Assembly (NCBI RefSeq): GCF_003185895.1 | Contig: NZ_QHLY01000012.1 | Span: 1,116,001-1,180,000, forward strand | Direction of reading: 5' to 3' | DNA length: 64,000 bases | Source: Cryobacterium arcticum | GTDB lineage: Bacteria > Actinomycetota > Actinomycetes > Actinomycetales > Microbacteriaceae | In this document: positions 9,143 through 18,900 of the stretch, one piece after another | Layout of the letters: each line of letters begins with the position of its first letter | Position numbering within the stretch: position 1 is the stretch's first letter | Translations under genes and position numbers: made by a program | The notes under the pieces: model-generated | The model's input: only the letters and a program-made list of their open reading frames with translations | What the model was told of the DNA's origin: nothing | The model's database searches: none

Positions 9143-10125
9143 CCGCCGCACCTGAGGGCCGCCGCATGCTCCGACTGGAGATCCGGAATGCCGAAACACC
9201 GATCGAGCGTAAACCGGAGTGGATCAAGACCAGGGCCAGAATGGGCCCTGAGTACCGTCAGCTGCAGGAACTCGTGAAGAGCGAGAGCTTGCACACGGTC
9301 TGTCAGGAGGCGGCCTGCCCCAATATCTACGAGTGCTGGGAAGACCGGGAAGCGACGTTCCTGATCGGCGGCTCGCAGTGCACCCGGCGGTGCGACTTCT
9401 GCCAGATCGACACCGGCAAACCGGCTGACTACGACACCGACGAGCCTCGGCGAGTGGCCGCATCGGTGCTGGCGATGAACCTGCGCTACGCGACGGTGAC
9501 GGGCGTGGCCCGTGACGACCTTCCCGACGAAGGGTCCTGGCTCTATGCCGAGACCATCCGGCAGATTCACGGCGAGAGCCCCGGCACCGGCGTGGAGATC
9601 CTGGTTCCTGATTTCACCGGCAACCGGGCCCACCTGGCCGAGGTGTTCTCCGCCCGTCCCGAGGTGTTCGCCCACAATGTGGAGACCGTGCCGCGAATCT
9701 TCAAACGGGTCCGCCCAGCCTTCCGCTACGACCGGTCCCTCGACGTGCTCAGCCAAGGGCGCGCGGCCGGGCTGATCACCAAGTCGAACCTGATCCTGGG
9801 CATGGGCGAAGAGCGCACCGAGGTCAGCCAGGCGCTACAGGATCTGCATGACGCCGGCACCGACATCATCACCATCACTCAATACCTGCGGCCCAGCCCA
9901 CGTCATCTGCCGGTGGCACGGTGGGTGCGTCCCGAAGAATTCGTGGAGCTCAAGGAGGAAGCGGAGGCAATCGGGTTCCTGGGCGTGCTCGCCGGGCCGC
10001 TCGTACGTTCCTCATACCGCGCGGGCCGGCTGTGGGCTCAATCGATGGTGGCGACGGGGCGCCCCGTGCCCGAGCACCTGCGCCACCTGGCCGATGCGAC
10101 GCTCGCTTTCCGGCAGGCAGTGTGA
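9139..10125 (+). CDS. lipA: Lipoyl synthase
   Basis: 328 aa from the ATG at 9139 that overlaps the lipB stop. Two iron-sulfur cysteine sets are visible: [12 protein letters not shown] (auxiliary cluster, with the earlier Cys in HTVCQEAAC) and CTRRCDFC (radical SAM). The C-terminal RSSYRAG motif supplies the serine ligand. It inserts two sulfurs into protein-bound octanoyl groups. A longer frame from 8890 is simply open sequence inside lipB. Confidence 0.97.
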   Translation: MTAAPEGRRMLRLEIRNAETPIERKPEWIKTRARMGPEYRQLQELVKSESLHTVCQEAACPNIYECWEDREATFLIGGSQCTRRCDFCQIDTGKPADYDTDEPRRVAASVLAMNLRYATVTGVARDDLPDEGSWLYAETIRQIHGESPGTGVEILVPDFTGNRAHLAEVFSARPEVFAHNVETVPRIFKRVRPAFRYDRSLDVLSQGRAAGLITKSNLILGMGEERTEVSQALQDLHDAGTDIITITQYLRPSPRHLPVARWVRPEEFVELKEEAEAIGFLGVLAGPLVRSSYRAGRLWAQSMVATGRPVPEHLRHLADATLAFRQAV

Positions 10126-10155
10126 GCCGGGAACGGATGCGCCAACGCGTATCGG

Positions 10156-10824
10156 TCAGAAGGAGCCGATGCCCTTGCCGATCAGCACGACCCCGATCAC
10201 CAGGAGCAGCACGGCCATGACGGTGGCGTTGTTGTGCACGAGCCACCTGCGGAGCGATTCGAGGGGTGCGGCCATTCGGTTCGACGCGGCCAGATAGGCG
10301 ATCACCGGCACGGCGACCGTGGACGCCGCGATCAGTGTGAAGAGCACGATCACGATCGTCGATTCGCCCACGGTCAGCCCACCGGAGCCGATGGCCACGC
10401 CGGCTGCAACACCCATGAGCAGGTTCTTGGGGTTGAGTGCTGAGAGCGCGAATCCGAGTAGCAGCCCGCGCGCCGCTGTCATGGAGTCGATGGCCGCCAT
10501 CCACCCCGGTAGCGCTGGTTCAGCGTCGCCATGCGGTCGCGACCGCCATTCCTTGACGGCCAGCAACAGCAAGAGCACACCGAGAATGATCTGGATGACT
10601 CCAGCAATGGGCCTGGACGCATCACCGCTGTCGGGCAGGAACGACGACACGAGCGTGAAGACGATGACAGCGACGACGATGCCGAGAACCCAGCCGACCA
10701 GGAAGCCGATGCTGGTGCCGCGTGCCTTCGGGGACAGCAGCATCAAGATCGCGGCGATGATCGGTACCGGGCTGATGGCGATACCGAGCGCGAGAGGAAG
10801 TATCTCTCCGATGACGGAACCCAT
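10156..10824 (-). CDS. GAP-family (Sap-like) membrane protein
   Basis: 222 aa with about six hydrophobic helices; the N-terminal LALGIAISPVPIIAAILML and the later ALNPKNLLMGVAAG are typical of the GAP/Sap family (PF11139), related to the LysE-type transporter fold. Mycobacterial Sap takes part in sulfolipid export; the substrate here is unknown. It follows the SulP gene by ten bases on the same strand, suggesting one transcript. Confidence 0.8.
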   Translation of the reverse strand: MGSVIGEILPLALGIAISPVPIIAAILMLLSPKARGTSIGFLVGWVLGIVVAVIVFTLVSSFLPDSGDASRPIAGVIQIILGVLLLLLAVKEWRSRPHGDAEPALPGWMAAIDSMTAARGLLLGFALSALNPKNLLMGVAAGVAIGSGGLTVGESTIVIVLFTLIAASTVAVPVIAYLAASNRMAAPLESLRRWLVHNNATVMAVLLLVIGVVLIGKGIGSF

Positions 10825-10833
10825 GGCGTTCTC

Positions 10834-12483
10834 CTACTCCGGCTGCGTTGGGGTGGACAGCGCGATGATCGCCGCCCTGTTGGTGGGGTAGACCGTCTCG
10901 CTGGTGATCAGACCCAGGGTGCGCATCCGGTCGAGGGTCTGCGGCCGGGGACGGCTCACGGCGAGCGCTACCGGCCGCGCAGCGAGCCACCTCTTAAGCG
11001 AGTCGAAGGCTTCGGCCCCGGTGACGTCGATGTCGGTGACGGCCTCGAGGTCGAGCACGACGTGGCGCACCTGCGGCGTGATCGTCACGGCCGTCTTCAC
11101 GGCGTCGGAGAACACGGAGCCGTTCGCGAAGAACAGGGGCGCGCTCATGCGGATGACCACCACCCCCGGCACGGTGGGCGTGCCGGCGGGGGCCGGGTCC
11201 AGCAGCGAGGAGCCGGGTTCACCGTCGGCGGCGAGCACGTCGATCGCGGGCGCGGAGGCGCGTTTGGCGAGATTGATGAGGGCGAGCACGAATGCGACGA
11301 CGATGCCGGGGATGGCGCCGATGAGAAGAGTCGTGAGAAAGCAGGTCGCACCGATCAGGAACTCGAACCGGTCTTGCGTCCACAGCTGCCGGAAGTCGCG
11401 GAATCCGAGCAACGGAAGGATCGCGATCCCGACGATGGCGCCGATGGCGGGAGACGGAATGTGCTCCAACAGGGCCGTGCCGAAGACGAGCAGGAGCAGG
11501 GTCCCGATCGCGGCCACCACGGTGGGCAGCTGTGTGCGGGACCCGGCCTGATCCATCGCCGCGGTACGCGACGTCGACGAACCGACCGCGAATCCGCCGG
11601 TCGCACCGGCGGCGACATTCGCGGCGCCGAATGCGAGCAGGTCTTGATTCGGCCGAGTGGCGTACCCGCGTTTCTCGCCGTAGCTGCGGGCGACGAGCAG
11701 CCCCTCTGCCATCGTCACGAGCGTCAGCGCAATGGCCGAGGGAATCAACGCCAACCAACTCACCCAGTCCAGTACCGGCCAGGTGACCGTGGGCGGGCCG
11801 GCGTCAACGGGCCCGAGCACGGCGACGCCATACTGCTCCAGCCCGGTGGCGAGGACCACGACGGTCGCAAGGACCAAGACCACCAGCGCCCACGGCACGA
11901 CACGCGCCATCCGCCGGCCGAGCACGAGCACGAGCACGGAGGAGGCTGCGATCAGCACGGACCAGCCGTTGATCGTGGGCAGTCCGTCGACCAGGCCGAC
12001 AACCTTGTCGACGAATTCTCCGCCGGAATCAATCGTGACGCCGAGCATCTTCGCGATCTGGCTGATCAGGATGTCGAAGGCAAGTCCGCCAACGAAGCCG
12101 ACCAGAATCGGCTTGGAGAGGAAGTTGGCGAGGAATCCCAGTTTGAACACCGCGGCAATGGCGAACATCACACCGGAGATGATGGCCTGCGCGAAGGCCA
12201 TCGTCAGGTAGTCCGCACTTCCCGCGACAGCGAGTCCACCGATCGACGAGGCGACGAGGGCGGCGGCTGCGGCGTCCGGCGAGGCGACCAGCTGCCTTGA
12301 GGACACCAGGAACGCGTACACGATCGCGGGCACCACGAGGGCGTAGAGGCCGGCGGTGGGCGGTAGTCCGGCGATCTGGGCGTAGCCGATGTTCAGCGGC
12401 ACCGCGATCGCGAGCAGGGTGATGCCCGCGACCGTTTCGTTGGCCGCGTTCCGCCACGTCAACCCGGCGAACGGGTGGGGCAT
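10834..12483 (-). CDS. SulP-family anion transporter with STAS domain
   Basis: 549 aa. Residues 1 to about 400 hold roughly 12 membrane helices beginning with the SulP signature near LNIGYAQIAGLPPTAGLYA. Residues about 430-545 form a cytosolic STAS domain (VVLDLEAVTDIDVTGAEAFDSL). Family members carry sulfate, bicarbonate or dicarboxylates; the sequence does not decide which. Upstream of the GAP-family gene in the same unit. Confidence 0.93.
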   Translation of the reverse strand: MPHPFAGLTWRNAANETVAGITLLAIAVPLNIGYAQIAGLPPTAGLYALVVPAIVYAFLVSSRQLVASPDAAAAALVASSIGGLAVAGSADYLTMAFAQAIISGVMFAIAAVFKLGFLANFLSKPILVGFVGGLAFDILISQIAKMLGVTIDSGGEFVDKVVGLVDGLPTINGWSVLIAASSVLVLVLGRRMARVVPWALVVLVLATVVVLATGLEQYGVAVLGPVDAGPPTVTWPVLDWVSWLALIPSAIALTLVTMAEGLLVARSYGEKRGYATRPNQDLLAFGAANVAAGATGGFAVGSSTSRTAAMDQAGSRTQLPTVVAAIGTLLLLVFGTALLEHIPSPAIGAIVGIAILPLLGFRDFRQLWTQDRFEFLIGATCFLTTLLIGAIPGIVVAFVLALINLAKRASAPAIDVLAADGEPGSSLLDPAPAGTPTVPGVVVIRMSAPLFFANGSVFSDAVKTAVTITPQVRHVVLDLEAVTDIDVTGAEAFDSLKRWLAARPVALAVSRPRPQTLDRMRTLGLITSETVYPTNRAAIIALSTPTQPE

Positions 12484-12765
12484 GCTGAGTCCTCCCTGGT
12501 CGGAAGAGCAGTTGAGAAGGAACCAGCAGAGTCACCCGAGCGGTCCCGGCCGTGCGTTTGAGTGGTCGGAGCATGGACTGATCACCGACAACTGTACGCA
12601 CGAACATGACGATCTGTCAGGTCTCTGGCCCTCTGCGTGGTCGGCGTGATCTGTCGTTCACCCGATGCACATCCGCGGTTAATCGACATCCAGGCGCGCA
12701 GCTTCCAGCATTGTCCGAACGGCTCTGCCGCTCCCCCGCTCTGTACACCCCCGAAAGGCGTCGCG

Positions 12766-13962
12766 ATGATCCGTCCTATTCGAGTCCTGTCGCTGTATGA
12801 GGGTTTCTTCGCCGGCGGGGCGCGCATTCTGCACACCGACCTCATCGCGGGGCTGCACAGCGGGGCCGATCAACAGCACAGCGTGCTGTCGATCGCCTCG
12901 GCCGCCCGCCGCGAGTCGTCCATCCAGTACCTGCATGCGGACCCGCGCTATGTCCGGCTCACCGCGGCCGGCGTCGGCGTCACCACGCTGGGACGGATTG
13001 GCGGTGTTGACGCCCTTGACCCGTCCACCTTCACCGAACGCCAGCTGCGCATCGCGGCGAATGCGGTGCGCAGAGCGGATGTGATCCTGTCGTTGAAGGA
13101 GCAGCCACTCGGACTGCTGCTCGCGCTGCGCGAGCGCGGGTTGATGCCCGACATTCCGGTTGCCGCTTGCCTGCATCGATCCGACCCTGAACATTCAGGG
13201 CCAGCATTGGCCTGGCTCAACGAAGCCGCCACCACCGGTCTGGTGACGGCCGAGATTTCGTGCGCCCGATCAACCAGTGCCGCTTACGCACCCTTCCTCC
13301 CACCGACCACGGCACGCTTCGTCATTGCGAACGGGATCGACACCGACCGGTTCCGCCCCGGCACGGCGCTCGAGAATGCCCAGACGAGGACGCAGTTCGG
13401 GATACCGGCAACAGCACCCGTCGTGGTCTTCGCCGCCAGATTCGACGCGATGAAGGATCCCGGGCTCTTCCTGCGTTCAGCCGCCCTGTTCTCCCAGCAG
13501 CGCCCCGACACGCACTTCCTCGTCTGCGGCGCAGGGATGACGCTGGAGAACGAGGCATTTCGTGCCTTGCTCCACGAGTCCGGCATCAGCGATGCGACAC
13601 ATCTGCATGCCCTCGGCATCCGCGATGACATGCCGTCGATCTACCGGATAGCCGACATCGTCGCGCTCACCAGCGCCTTCGGCGAGGCGTCGCCGCTGTG
13701 TCTCCTCGAAGGCGCAGCATCAGGTGCGACACCCGTCACCACGGATGTCGGTGACGCCGCAGTATCCGTGCAGGACATCGGGTTCGTCACACCAGCCGAC
13801 CCTGCCGTCATCGCGGCCACCTGGAGAGACGTGCTGAGCCGGCGCCACGACCTCCGCGGTCGCAGCCTGGGCGCTCGCGCCCGATTCGGACGCCAGCGGA
13901 TGATCACCGAGTACGCCGACGTCGTTGACGCCCTTCTCGAGCGCAATCGGGTCGCGGCCTGA
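12766..13962 (+). CDS. Glycosyltransferase, GT4-like
   Basis: 398 aa from the ATG at 12766, preceded by GAAAGG. GT-B fold: an N-terminal acceptor half, then VFAARFDAMKDPGLFLRSA and the C-terminal EASPLCLLEGAASG (EX7E-type nucleotide-sugar site). No membrane segment. An isolated glycosyltransferase, probably acting on a cell-envelope or secreted glycan; donor and acceptor unknown. Confidence 0.87.
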   Translation: MIRPIRVLSLYEGFFAGGARILHTDLIAGLHSGADQQHSVLSIASAARRESSIQYLHADPRYVRLTAAGVGVTTLGRIGGVDALDPSTFTERQLRIAANAVRRADVILSLKEQPLGLLLALRERGLMPDIPVAACLHRSDPEHSGPALAWLNEAATTGLVTAEISCARSTSAAYAPFLPPTTARFVIANGIDTDRFRPGTALENAQTRTQFGIPATAPVVVFAARFDAMKDPGLFLRSAALFSQQRPDTHFLVCGAGMTLENEAFRALLHESGISDATHLHALGIRDDMPSIYRIADIVALTSAFGEASPLCLLEGAASGATPVTTDVGDAAVSVQDIGFVTPADPAVIAATWRDVLSRRHDLRGRSLGARARFGRQRMITEYADVVDALLERNRVAA

Positions 13963-13998
13963 ACGCTCAGCGGCGGGCGTCGCGTGCGGTGATGGTGA

Positions 13999-14415
13999 TC
14001 AGTCTGCGGTCGTGGCGTTGCCGCGATACTCGTCTTCGGTGATGTGCTCGAGCCAGATCGTGGTTTCGGCGGGGTCGTCGGCGCCCTCGAGCATGGCAAT
14101 GTGCTGCATGTACGAATTCTCCGGTGCGGAGTGGAAGTGTTCTTCGCCGGGCGGAGTGTAGATCGTCTGGCCGGCGTGCACCTCGATGATCTTCCCGTCG
14201 CGGGTGCCGAAGCGCCCGATGCCGTCGGTGACCCGAAGGTACTGGCCGCGGCCGTGGGAGTGCCAGGCGGTGCGGGCGCCAGGGGCGAAGCGCACGGTGG
14301 CGACGACCATCCGCTGGCCCTCTTCGTGCGGCAGGGCGATGGGATCCAGCCACACGTCGCCGGCAAACTGTTCCGGCGGGTTCTTGGTGGTGGGAATTGC
14401 GGGCTCGATGTTCAT
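13999..14415 (-). CDS. Cupin-domain protein
   Basis: 138 aa, single cupin barrel. Metal ligands are seen in AWHSHGRGQYLRV (two His plus Gln) and the later His in PPGEEHFHSAP. It matches the small cupins often paired with carboxymuconolactone decarboxylase-like proteins, though none is adjacent. Start has GGAGCG upstream. Substrate unknown. Confidence 0.85.
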   Translation of the reverse strand: MNIEPAIPTTKNPPEQFAGDVWLDPIALPHEEGQRMVVATVRFAPGARTAWHSHGRGQYLRVTDGIGRFGTRDGKIIEVHAGQTIYTPPGEEHFHSAPENSYMQHIAMLEGADDPAETTIWLEHITEDEYRGNATTAD

Positions 14416-14569
14416 GGAGCGCTCCTTCTGATCGGATGGGCAGAACCACCACGCTAAGAGGCACTGGCGGGTTCTGGGAGTCCCTGTGAGTCACCCCCTC
14501 AGCCAGCTCCCGCAACGCGGCGCGCGACAAAGCGACGGCCCCACCCACGATCAGACCGCGCCGCCGCTC

Positions 14570-14866
14570 TCAGTGACTGTCAGCCCTGAGTTCCGCCGCC
14601 TTCTTGACGTACTCGTTGTCGGCATGGTCTGCGAACGCTTCCTCCTGGCTCGGGATGCGGCGCACCTCCAGCTTGGAGCCCGGCCCGAGTGGAGCACGGC
14701 TCGCCCACTCGGCGGCTTCCTGCTGGCTCGAGACCTCGAGGATCCAGAACCCGTTGAACAATTCATGCGTCTCGCCGTACGGTCCGTCGGTCACGATGGG
14801 CTTGTCGCCGGCGAAATCGACCACGACGCCTTCGTCCGCCGGTGCGAGGCCGCCCGATGCGCCCTT
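14570..14866 (-). pseudogene. 5'-truncated YciI-like (DGPF) gene
   Basis: The open frame encodes GDKPIVTDGPYGETHELFNGFWILEV and a normal YciI C-terminus, but the first roughly 40-50 residues of the fold are absent. In-frame TAG and TAA stops lie directly upstream of 14866. The frame could start at a GTG at 14824, but no Shine-Dalgarno supports it and half the domain would be missing. Probably a decayed paralogue of the intact gene at 6288. Confidence 0.6.
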
Positions 14867-14940
14867 TTACTATGACGTCGAACGGGATCGACCGAAATAG
14901 CCATCACCGCGCACATCCGTCCCGTTCCGGCGACAGTGAC

Positions 14941-15792
14941 TCAGCGCATCCAGAAGTCCTCCGGGCGCCGTCCCGGCGTGAACCCGAACGATTCGACCAT
15001 CGCCATCGCCTCGGGAAAATTCGCCGCAACGGAACCTGCGTCGTGAGCATCGCTGCCGAACGACACCTCCTGCCCGCCCTCTTCTGCCCACCAGCGCGGA
15101 ATCCATGGCCAGAGACGGCGCGTGTTCATCTCGAGCGCTCGTCCTGATTCAGCGATCGCACGCATCGCGCCGCGGAACCCTTCTTCGAACCGCCCCGGGT
15201 CGAACGGGCCGGCTGTGAACACCGGCCACGACCGAACGGCGTAGTCGATATGAGTGAAGACCGCGAACGAGTCGGACCCGCCGACCATTCGAGGGATCTC
15301 CGCGAGGTACTCCCACATCACCTGGTCAGCCGGTAGGTGGCGGTACAGCGTGGTCGGCTCGGAGCGGTCACCATCCGTGAACGAGAGCATGTGCAGGGAG
15401 CCGTTCACGCGATCGATCACACCACTCCGCAGCAACGACGCCGCCCGGGCGTCCCAGATGTGCGGCTGCCCGAACTCGACTCCGGTCAGGATTCGGAGCT
15501 CCGGGAAGTCGTGCCGACACCGATCGATCGCGGCCAGGTATCCATCGACGTCGAACGGTGGAAGCCTGACATATCCCTCGTCATCGACGTAGCGCTGGCC
15601 GTGCTCGCCGATATCACCGGCGTCCACCTTCCACGCATCCTCGAAGTCGAGGTGCTCAGTGAAGACGATCGCCGGCAGCCCGATGCGCACCGCACGTTCG
15701 CAGATCCGATTCATGGCGCCCGCCGAGGCAGGGTCCGACCCTGCATCCCACGACCACTCGCTGTGAACGTGAGCGTCTGCCGTCAAGGTCAT
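14941..15792 (-). CDS. PHP-domain phosphoesterase, histidinol-phosphatase-like
   Basis: 283 aa from the ATG at 15792. The PHP metal motif is DAHVHSEWSWDA; later ligands are in FTEHLDF, THIDYAVRSW and FGSDAHDAG. It resembles HisK-type histidinol phosphatases, but no his genes are nearby, so a general PHP phosphatase is equally possible. Cytosolic. Confidence 0.83.
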   Translation of the reverse strand: MTLTADAHVHSEWSWDAGSDPASAGAMNRICERAVRIGLPAIVFTEHLDFEDAWKVDAGDIGEHGQRYVDDEGYVRLPPFDVDGYLAAIDRCRHDFPELRILTGVEFGQPHIWDARAASLLRSGVIDRVNGSLHMLSFTDGDRSEPTTLYRHLPADQVMWEYLAEIPRMVGGSDSFAVFTHIDYAVRSWPVFTAGPFDPGRFEEGFRGAMRAIAESGRALEMNTRRLWPWIPRWWAEEGGQEVSFGSDAHDAGSVAANFPEAMAMVESFGFTPGRRPEDFWMR

Positions 15793-15899
15793 ACCGCACA
15801 CCCTAGCCAAGGCGTGATCGACGCACTCGCGTCAGCGACAGGAGAAACCATCCACCTCGGGCGACTCGCAACCGTGCGCGCGAGCGGCTATGCCACCCA

Positions 15900-16118
15900 T
15901 CAGACGCTAGGCTCCTCGAGCCGGAATCCGACTTTCAACGTGACCTGAAAATGAGCCACCTTCCCGTCTTCAATGTCACCGCGAGTTCCGACGACTTCGA
16001 ACCAGTCAATGCTCCGAATCGTCTCGGATGCTCGTTCGATCCCATTGCGAATTGCTTCATCCGTGCCGTCAGGCGAGGTCCCGACGATCTCGATCACCCT
16101 GTAGGTGTGGTTGGCCAT
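15900..16118 (-). CDS. Dodecin (flavin-binding storage protein)
   Basis: 72 aa with the dodecin pattern: YRVIEIVGTSPDGTDEAIRNGI, the flavin-sandwiching Trp in SIDWFEVV, GDIEDGKVAHFQVTLKVGFRLE. AAGGAG lies nine bases before the ATG at 16118; a 14-residue upstream extension in frame is rejected for that reason. Dodecins form 12-mers that store FMN/riboflavin or CoA. Confidence 0.93.
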   Translation of the reverse strand: MANHTYRVIEIVGTSPDGTDEAIRNGIERASETIRSIDWFEVVGTRGDIEDGKVAHFQVTLKVGFRLEEPSV

Positions 16119-16316
16119 GACTGTCACTCCTTCTTGATTCACTCAAAGGTCGATGCACCGAGATTACGTGCTTGCTCTCTGGCTCGCACCCGGAGGACCG
16201 AAATCTCTCGAACGTCCGAGCTAGACTCGTGGCACCGGAAGTAAAACCGTGGGCTTTCGCTCACGCTCGTACGCCGCTCCTAGAGCCGCCACTTCTCCCC
16301 TAGAAGGAGAATGTGA

Positions 16317-17792
16317 ATGAGCGTGCAGAACGAATCACCAGACAAGATCCAGGGGTCTCCGACCTCATCTCATCCAGGCCGTCCCGAAACGCTGAGAGCT
16401 GCTGCGGTCGCACTGGCGGGCCTGTCGGCGGTATTCCTGTTCGAGATGCTCGACAATTCGATCCTGAACGTGGCACTTCCCACGATCGGGCGTGAACTGA
16501 ACGCGTCGGCCACCGGTTTGCAGTGGGTCACAGGCGCGTACGCGGTCGTCTTCGGCGGGCTGATGCTGCTGTTCAGCGCTATGGCAGACCGGTTCGGGCG
16601 CCGACGAGTGATGCTGGTGGGTCTCGCTCTGCTGGCTCTCTCCAGTCTCGCCACCGCATTCGTCACGACGCCTGAGCAGCTCATCGCCGTCCGTGCCGCC
16701 ATGGGCGTCGCCGCGGCGATGACCACCCCAGGGTCCATGGCTCTTGCGTTCCGTCTCTTCGACACGGAGTCCCTACGCGTTCGCGCGCTCACGCTCATCT
16801 CCACGGTGGGTCTCGTGGGCTTGGCTGTAGGCCCAACCCTCGGGGGCTTCATCCTGGCCATCGCGCCGTGGCAAGTCCTGCTGCTGATCAACATACCCCT
16901 CGCCGTACTCGCGTTCATCGGAATCAGGATCGGTGTCGCCAAGGATCTCCCTGAGGAACTACACCGCGACCCTCTCGACGTCATTGGGGCGCTTCTCGGC
17001 ACCGCCACCATCGTGCTGGCGCTCATTGCTCCAACCCTGTTCCTTGAGGAAGGCACCGGATCCTGGATGCCGTGGGCGGCGGCTGGTGGTGCCGCGGCTG
17101 CGGCGATCCTCTTCGTCGTTCGCGAACGCACCGCTCGCTACCCCCTCCTCGACGTGAAGCTCATCGCACTGCCGTTGGTGTCCAGCGGGCTGGCCTACAA
17201 GGCCGCGTCGGGCCTCGCGATCGCCGGTATCGGCTACATGGCGACCCTGCAGCTCCAATTCGCCTGGGGATGGCCGCCGGCCCTGGCTGCAATCGGCCTA
17301 CTCCCCCAAGTCGTCGTGCTCCTCTTCAGCGGCCGCATCGTCGGACCGTTCCTGCGGAAGGTTGGAATGAACCACGCAGCGTGGATGAGCGCCGCATCCG
17401 TGGTTCTCGGCCTTGCCGTCTTCGCCGCGGGAAGTCGCTTCGGCTACATCTGGATCGCCATCGCCCTCGTGCTCGTCGCCGCAGGCATGCGTGTGGTCGG
17501 AGTGGTCGCAGGCACCAACGTCATGACTGGCCTGCCGGCGAACCGCACGACCATAGGCGCAGCTCTCGTCGACACGTCCAGCCAAGTCGCGACGGGAGTC
17601 GGGATCGCCGTGACCGGTACGATTCTTGCGGCGCTCTTCACCGGCGACATGTCATCGTCCACCTGGAGCGTGCGCCAAGCTGCGACCTTTCAGGACGGAG
17701 TCACCGTAGCCGGGTTCACCCTCACCGCCGCGGCCGCCGCCCTCGTCCTGGTCGGCATGGCGCGGAGCCGAACCCGTCGCCCCGCACTCTGA
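16317..17792 (+). CDS. MFS drug exporter, DHA2 (14-helix) type
   Basis: 491 aa, about 14 membrane helices. Motif A ADRFGRRRVML follows helix 2, and LDNSILNVALPTIGRELN in helix 1 is typical of DHA2 proteins. AGAAGGAG precedes the ATG. Likely a proton-coupled exporter of small toxic molecules; specificity unknown. Confidence 0.9.
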   Translation: MSVQNESPDKIQGSPTSSHPGRPETLRAAAVALAGLSAVFLFEMLDNSILNVALPTIGRELNASATGLQWVTGAYAVVFGGLMLLFSAMADRFGRRRVMLVGLALLALSSLATAFVTTPEQLIAVRAAMGVAAAMTTPGSMALAFRLFDTESLRVRALTLISTVGLVGLAVGPTLGGFILAIAPWQVLLLINIPLAVLAFIGIRIGVAKDLPEELHRDPLDVIGALLGTATIVLALIAPTLFLEEGTGSWMPWAAAGGAAAAAILFVVRERTARYPLLDVKLIALPLVSSGLAYKAASGLAIAGIGYMATLQLQFAWGWPPALAAIGLLPQVVVLLFSGRIVGPFLRKVGMNHAAWMSAASVVLGLAVFAAGSRFGYIWIAIALVLVAAGMRVVGVVAGTNVMTGLPANRTTIGAALVDTSSQVATGVGIAVTGTILAALFTGDMSSSTWSVRQAATFQDGVTVAGFTLTAAAAALVLVGMARSRTRRPAL

Positions 17793-17852
17793 CTGGGCAT
17801 TTTGGGGCTGCGAATGTGGCGACTTCGATTCGGCGGAGTCTTGACGAAGCGC

Positions 17853-18755
17853 TCAATCGACCGGAATGTGCTGCCGCGTGTGGGGGTCGCGCGCAATCTC
17901 GGCGATATGCTCCGTCGCGGCCCAGGTAGCGAGCAGGTGCATACCCTGTGCGGAGGGACTGCCGGGTGCGGGGGTATAGACGGTCAGGGTATGCCCGGGG
18001 TCGTCTTCGAGTTCCATGACGTGATAGGTGAGTTCGAGTAAGCCGACGGCCGGGTGATGGAACTGTTTGGCGCCCGAATAGTGACGGCGCACGTCGTGAG
18101 ATCCCCATAACGTTCTGAATTCCTCGCTCCGAACCGACAGTTCGCCGACGAGATCGCTGAGCTCCTTATCGAAAGGGCTGCGACCAGCGTCACGACGGAG
18201 AATCTGCACGTTGACGTTCGCTGCCCGATCCCAATCGGGGTAGAGATCGCGGGCGCGGGGGTCGAGAAAGATGAACCGCGAGTGGTTGGCCGGGCGGGCG
18301 TTCGTGCGATACATCTCCGAATACAGGGCGAAGCCGAGCTCGTTCGCGGCGACGATGTCCATCCGGTTGTTGCCCACGAAAGCCGCGGCGCCGGTGATCG
18401 AGTCCAGCAGATGCTGCGTCGCGGGCCGAAGGCTATGTGCCGGCGGCTTCGGGGAGCGAGGGCGTGCGCCGAGATTGGCGGTGCGGGCCAGGTCGTGCAG
18501 ATGGTCATGCTCGGCGCGGTCCAGGTTGAGCGCACGCGAGATGGCGTCGAGCACGCCGTCGGAGACACCAGTAAGGTTGCCCCGCTCGATACGGGTGTAG
18601 TACTCAACGCTCAATCCGGCGAGCCGGGCGACTTCATCGCGGCGGAGTCCCGGGACCCGTCGGCGACCGCCCGATGGTTCGATGCCGGCCTGTTCCGGGC
18701 TGATCCGAGCCCGGCGCGAGATCAAGAATTCGCGAACCTCGTTGAGATTATCCAT
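17853..18755 (-). CDS. XRE-family regulator with MmyB ligand-binding domain
   Basis: 300 aa from the ATG at 18755. The N-terminal HTH (VPGLRRDEVARLAGLSVEYYTRIERGN) is followed by the MmyB-like domain (FVGNNRMDIVAANELGFALY, DPRARDLYPDWDRAANVNVQILRRDAGRSP), which is known to bind fatty-acid-like ligands. It is transcribed away from the cyclophilin-like lipoprotein gene; such regulators commonly repress or activate the divergent gene (inference). A long frame extending to 19376 is antisense to that neighbour and not part of the gene. Confidence 0.92.
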   Translation of the reverse strand: MDNLNEVREFLISRRARISPEQAGIEPSGGRRRVPGLRRDEVARLAGLSVEYYTRIERGNLTGVSDGVLDAISRALNLDRAEHDHLHDLARTANLGARPRSPKPPAHSLRPATQHLLDSITGAAAFVGNNRMDIVAANELGFALYSEMYRTNARPANHSRFIFLDPRARDLYPDWDRAANVNVQILRRDAGRSPFDKELSDLVGELSVRSEEFRTLWGSHDVRRHYSGAKQFHHPAVGLLELTYHVMELEDDPGHTLTVYTPAPGSPSAQGMHLLATWAATEHIAEIARDPHTRQHIPVD

Positions 18756-18900
18756 GGTTCCCACGGTAGGTCGCTTTACCGATCGGAAGGGAGGTTCTGT
18801 GGGAACCCGTTTAGCCAGTGCCCTGGCTACGTCGCCGTGGGGCGTCTTGACTGGCAGTCGAACGTACGACTTCACCCGCCAACTGGAGAAATCCACCCTC

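Noticed and set aside
10531..12300. 589-aa plus-strand frame
   Set aside because: Antisense shadow of the SulP and GAP-family genes, with a composition typical of high-GC shadows.
12484..12765. Extra coding sequence before the glycosyltransferase
   Set aside because: An in-frame extension exists, but the ribosome site and domain start support the ATG at 12766.
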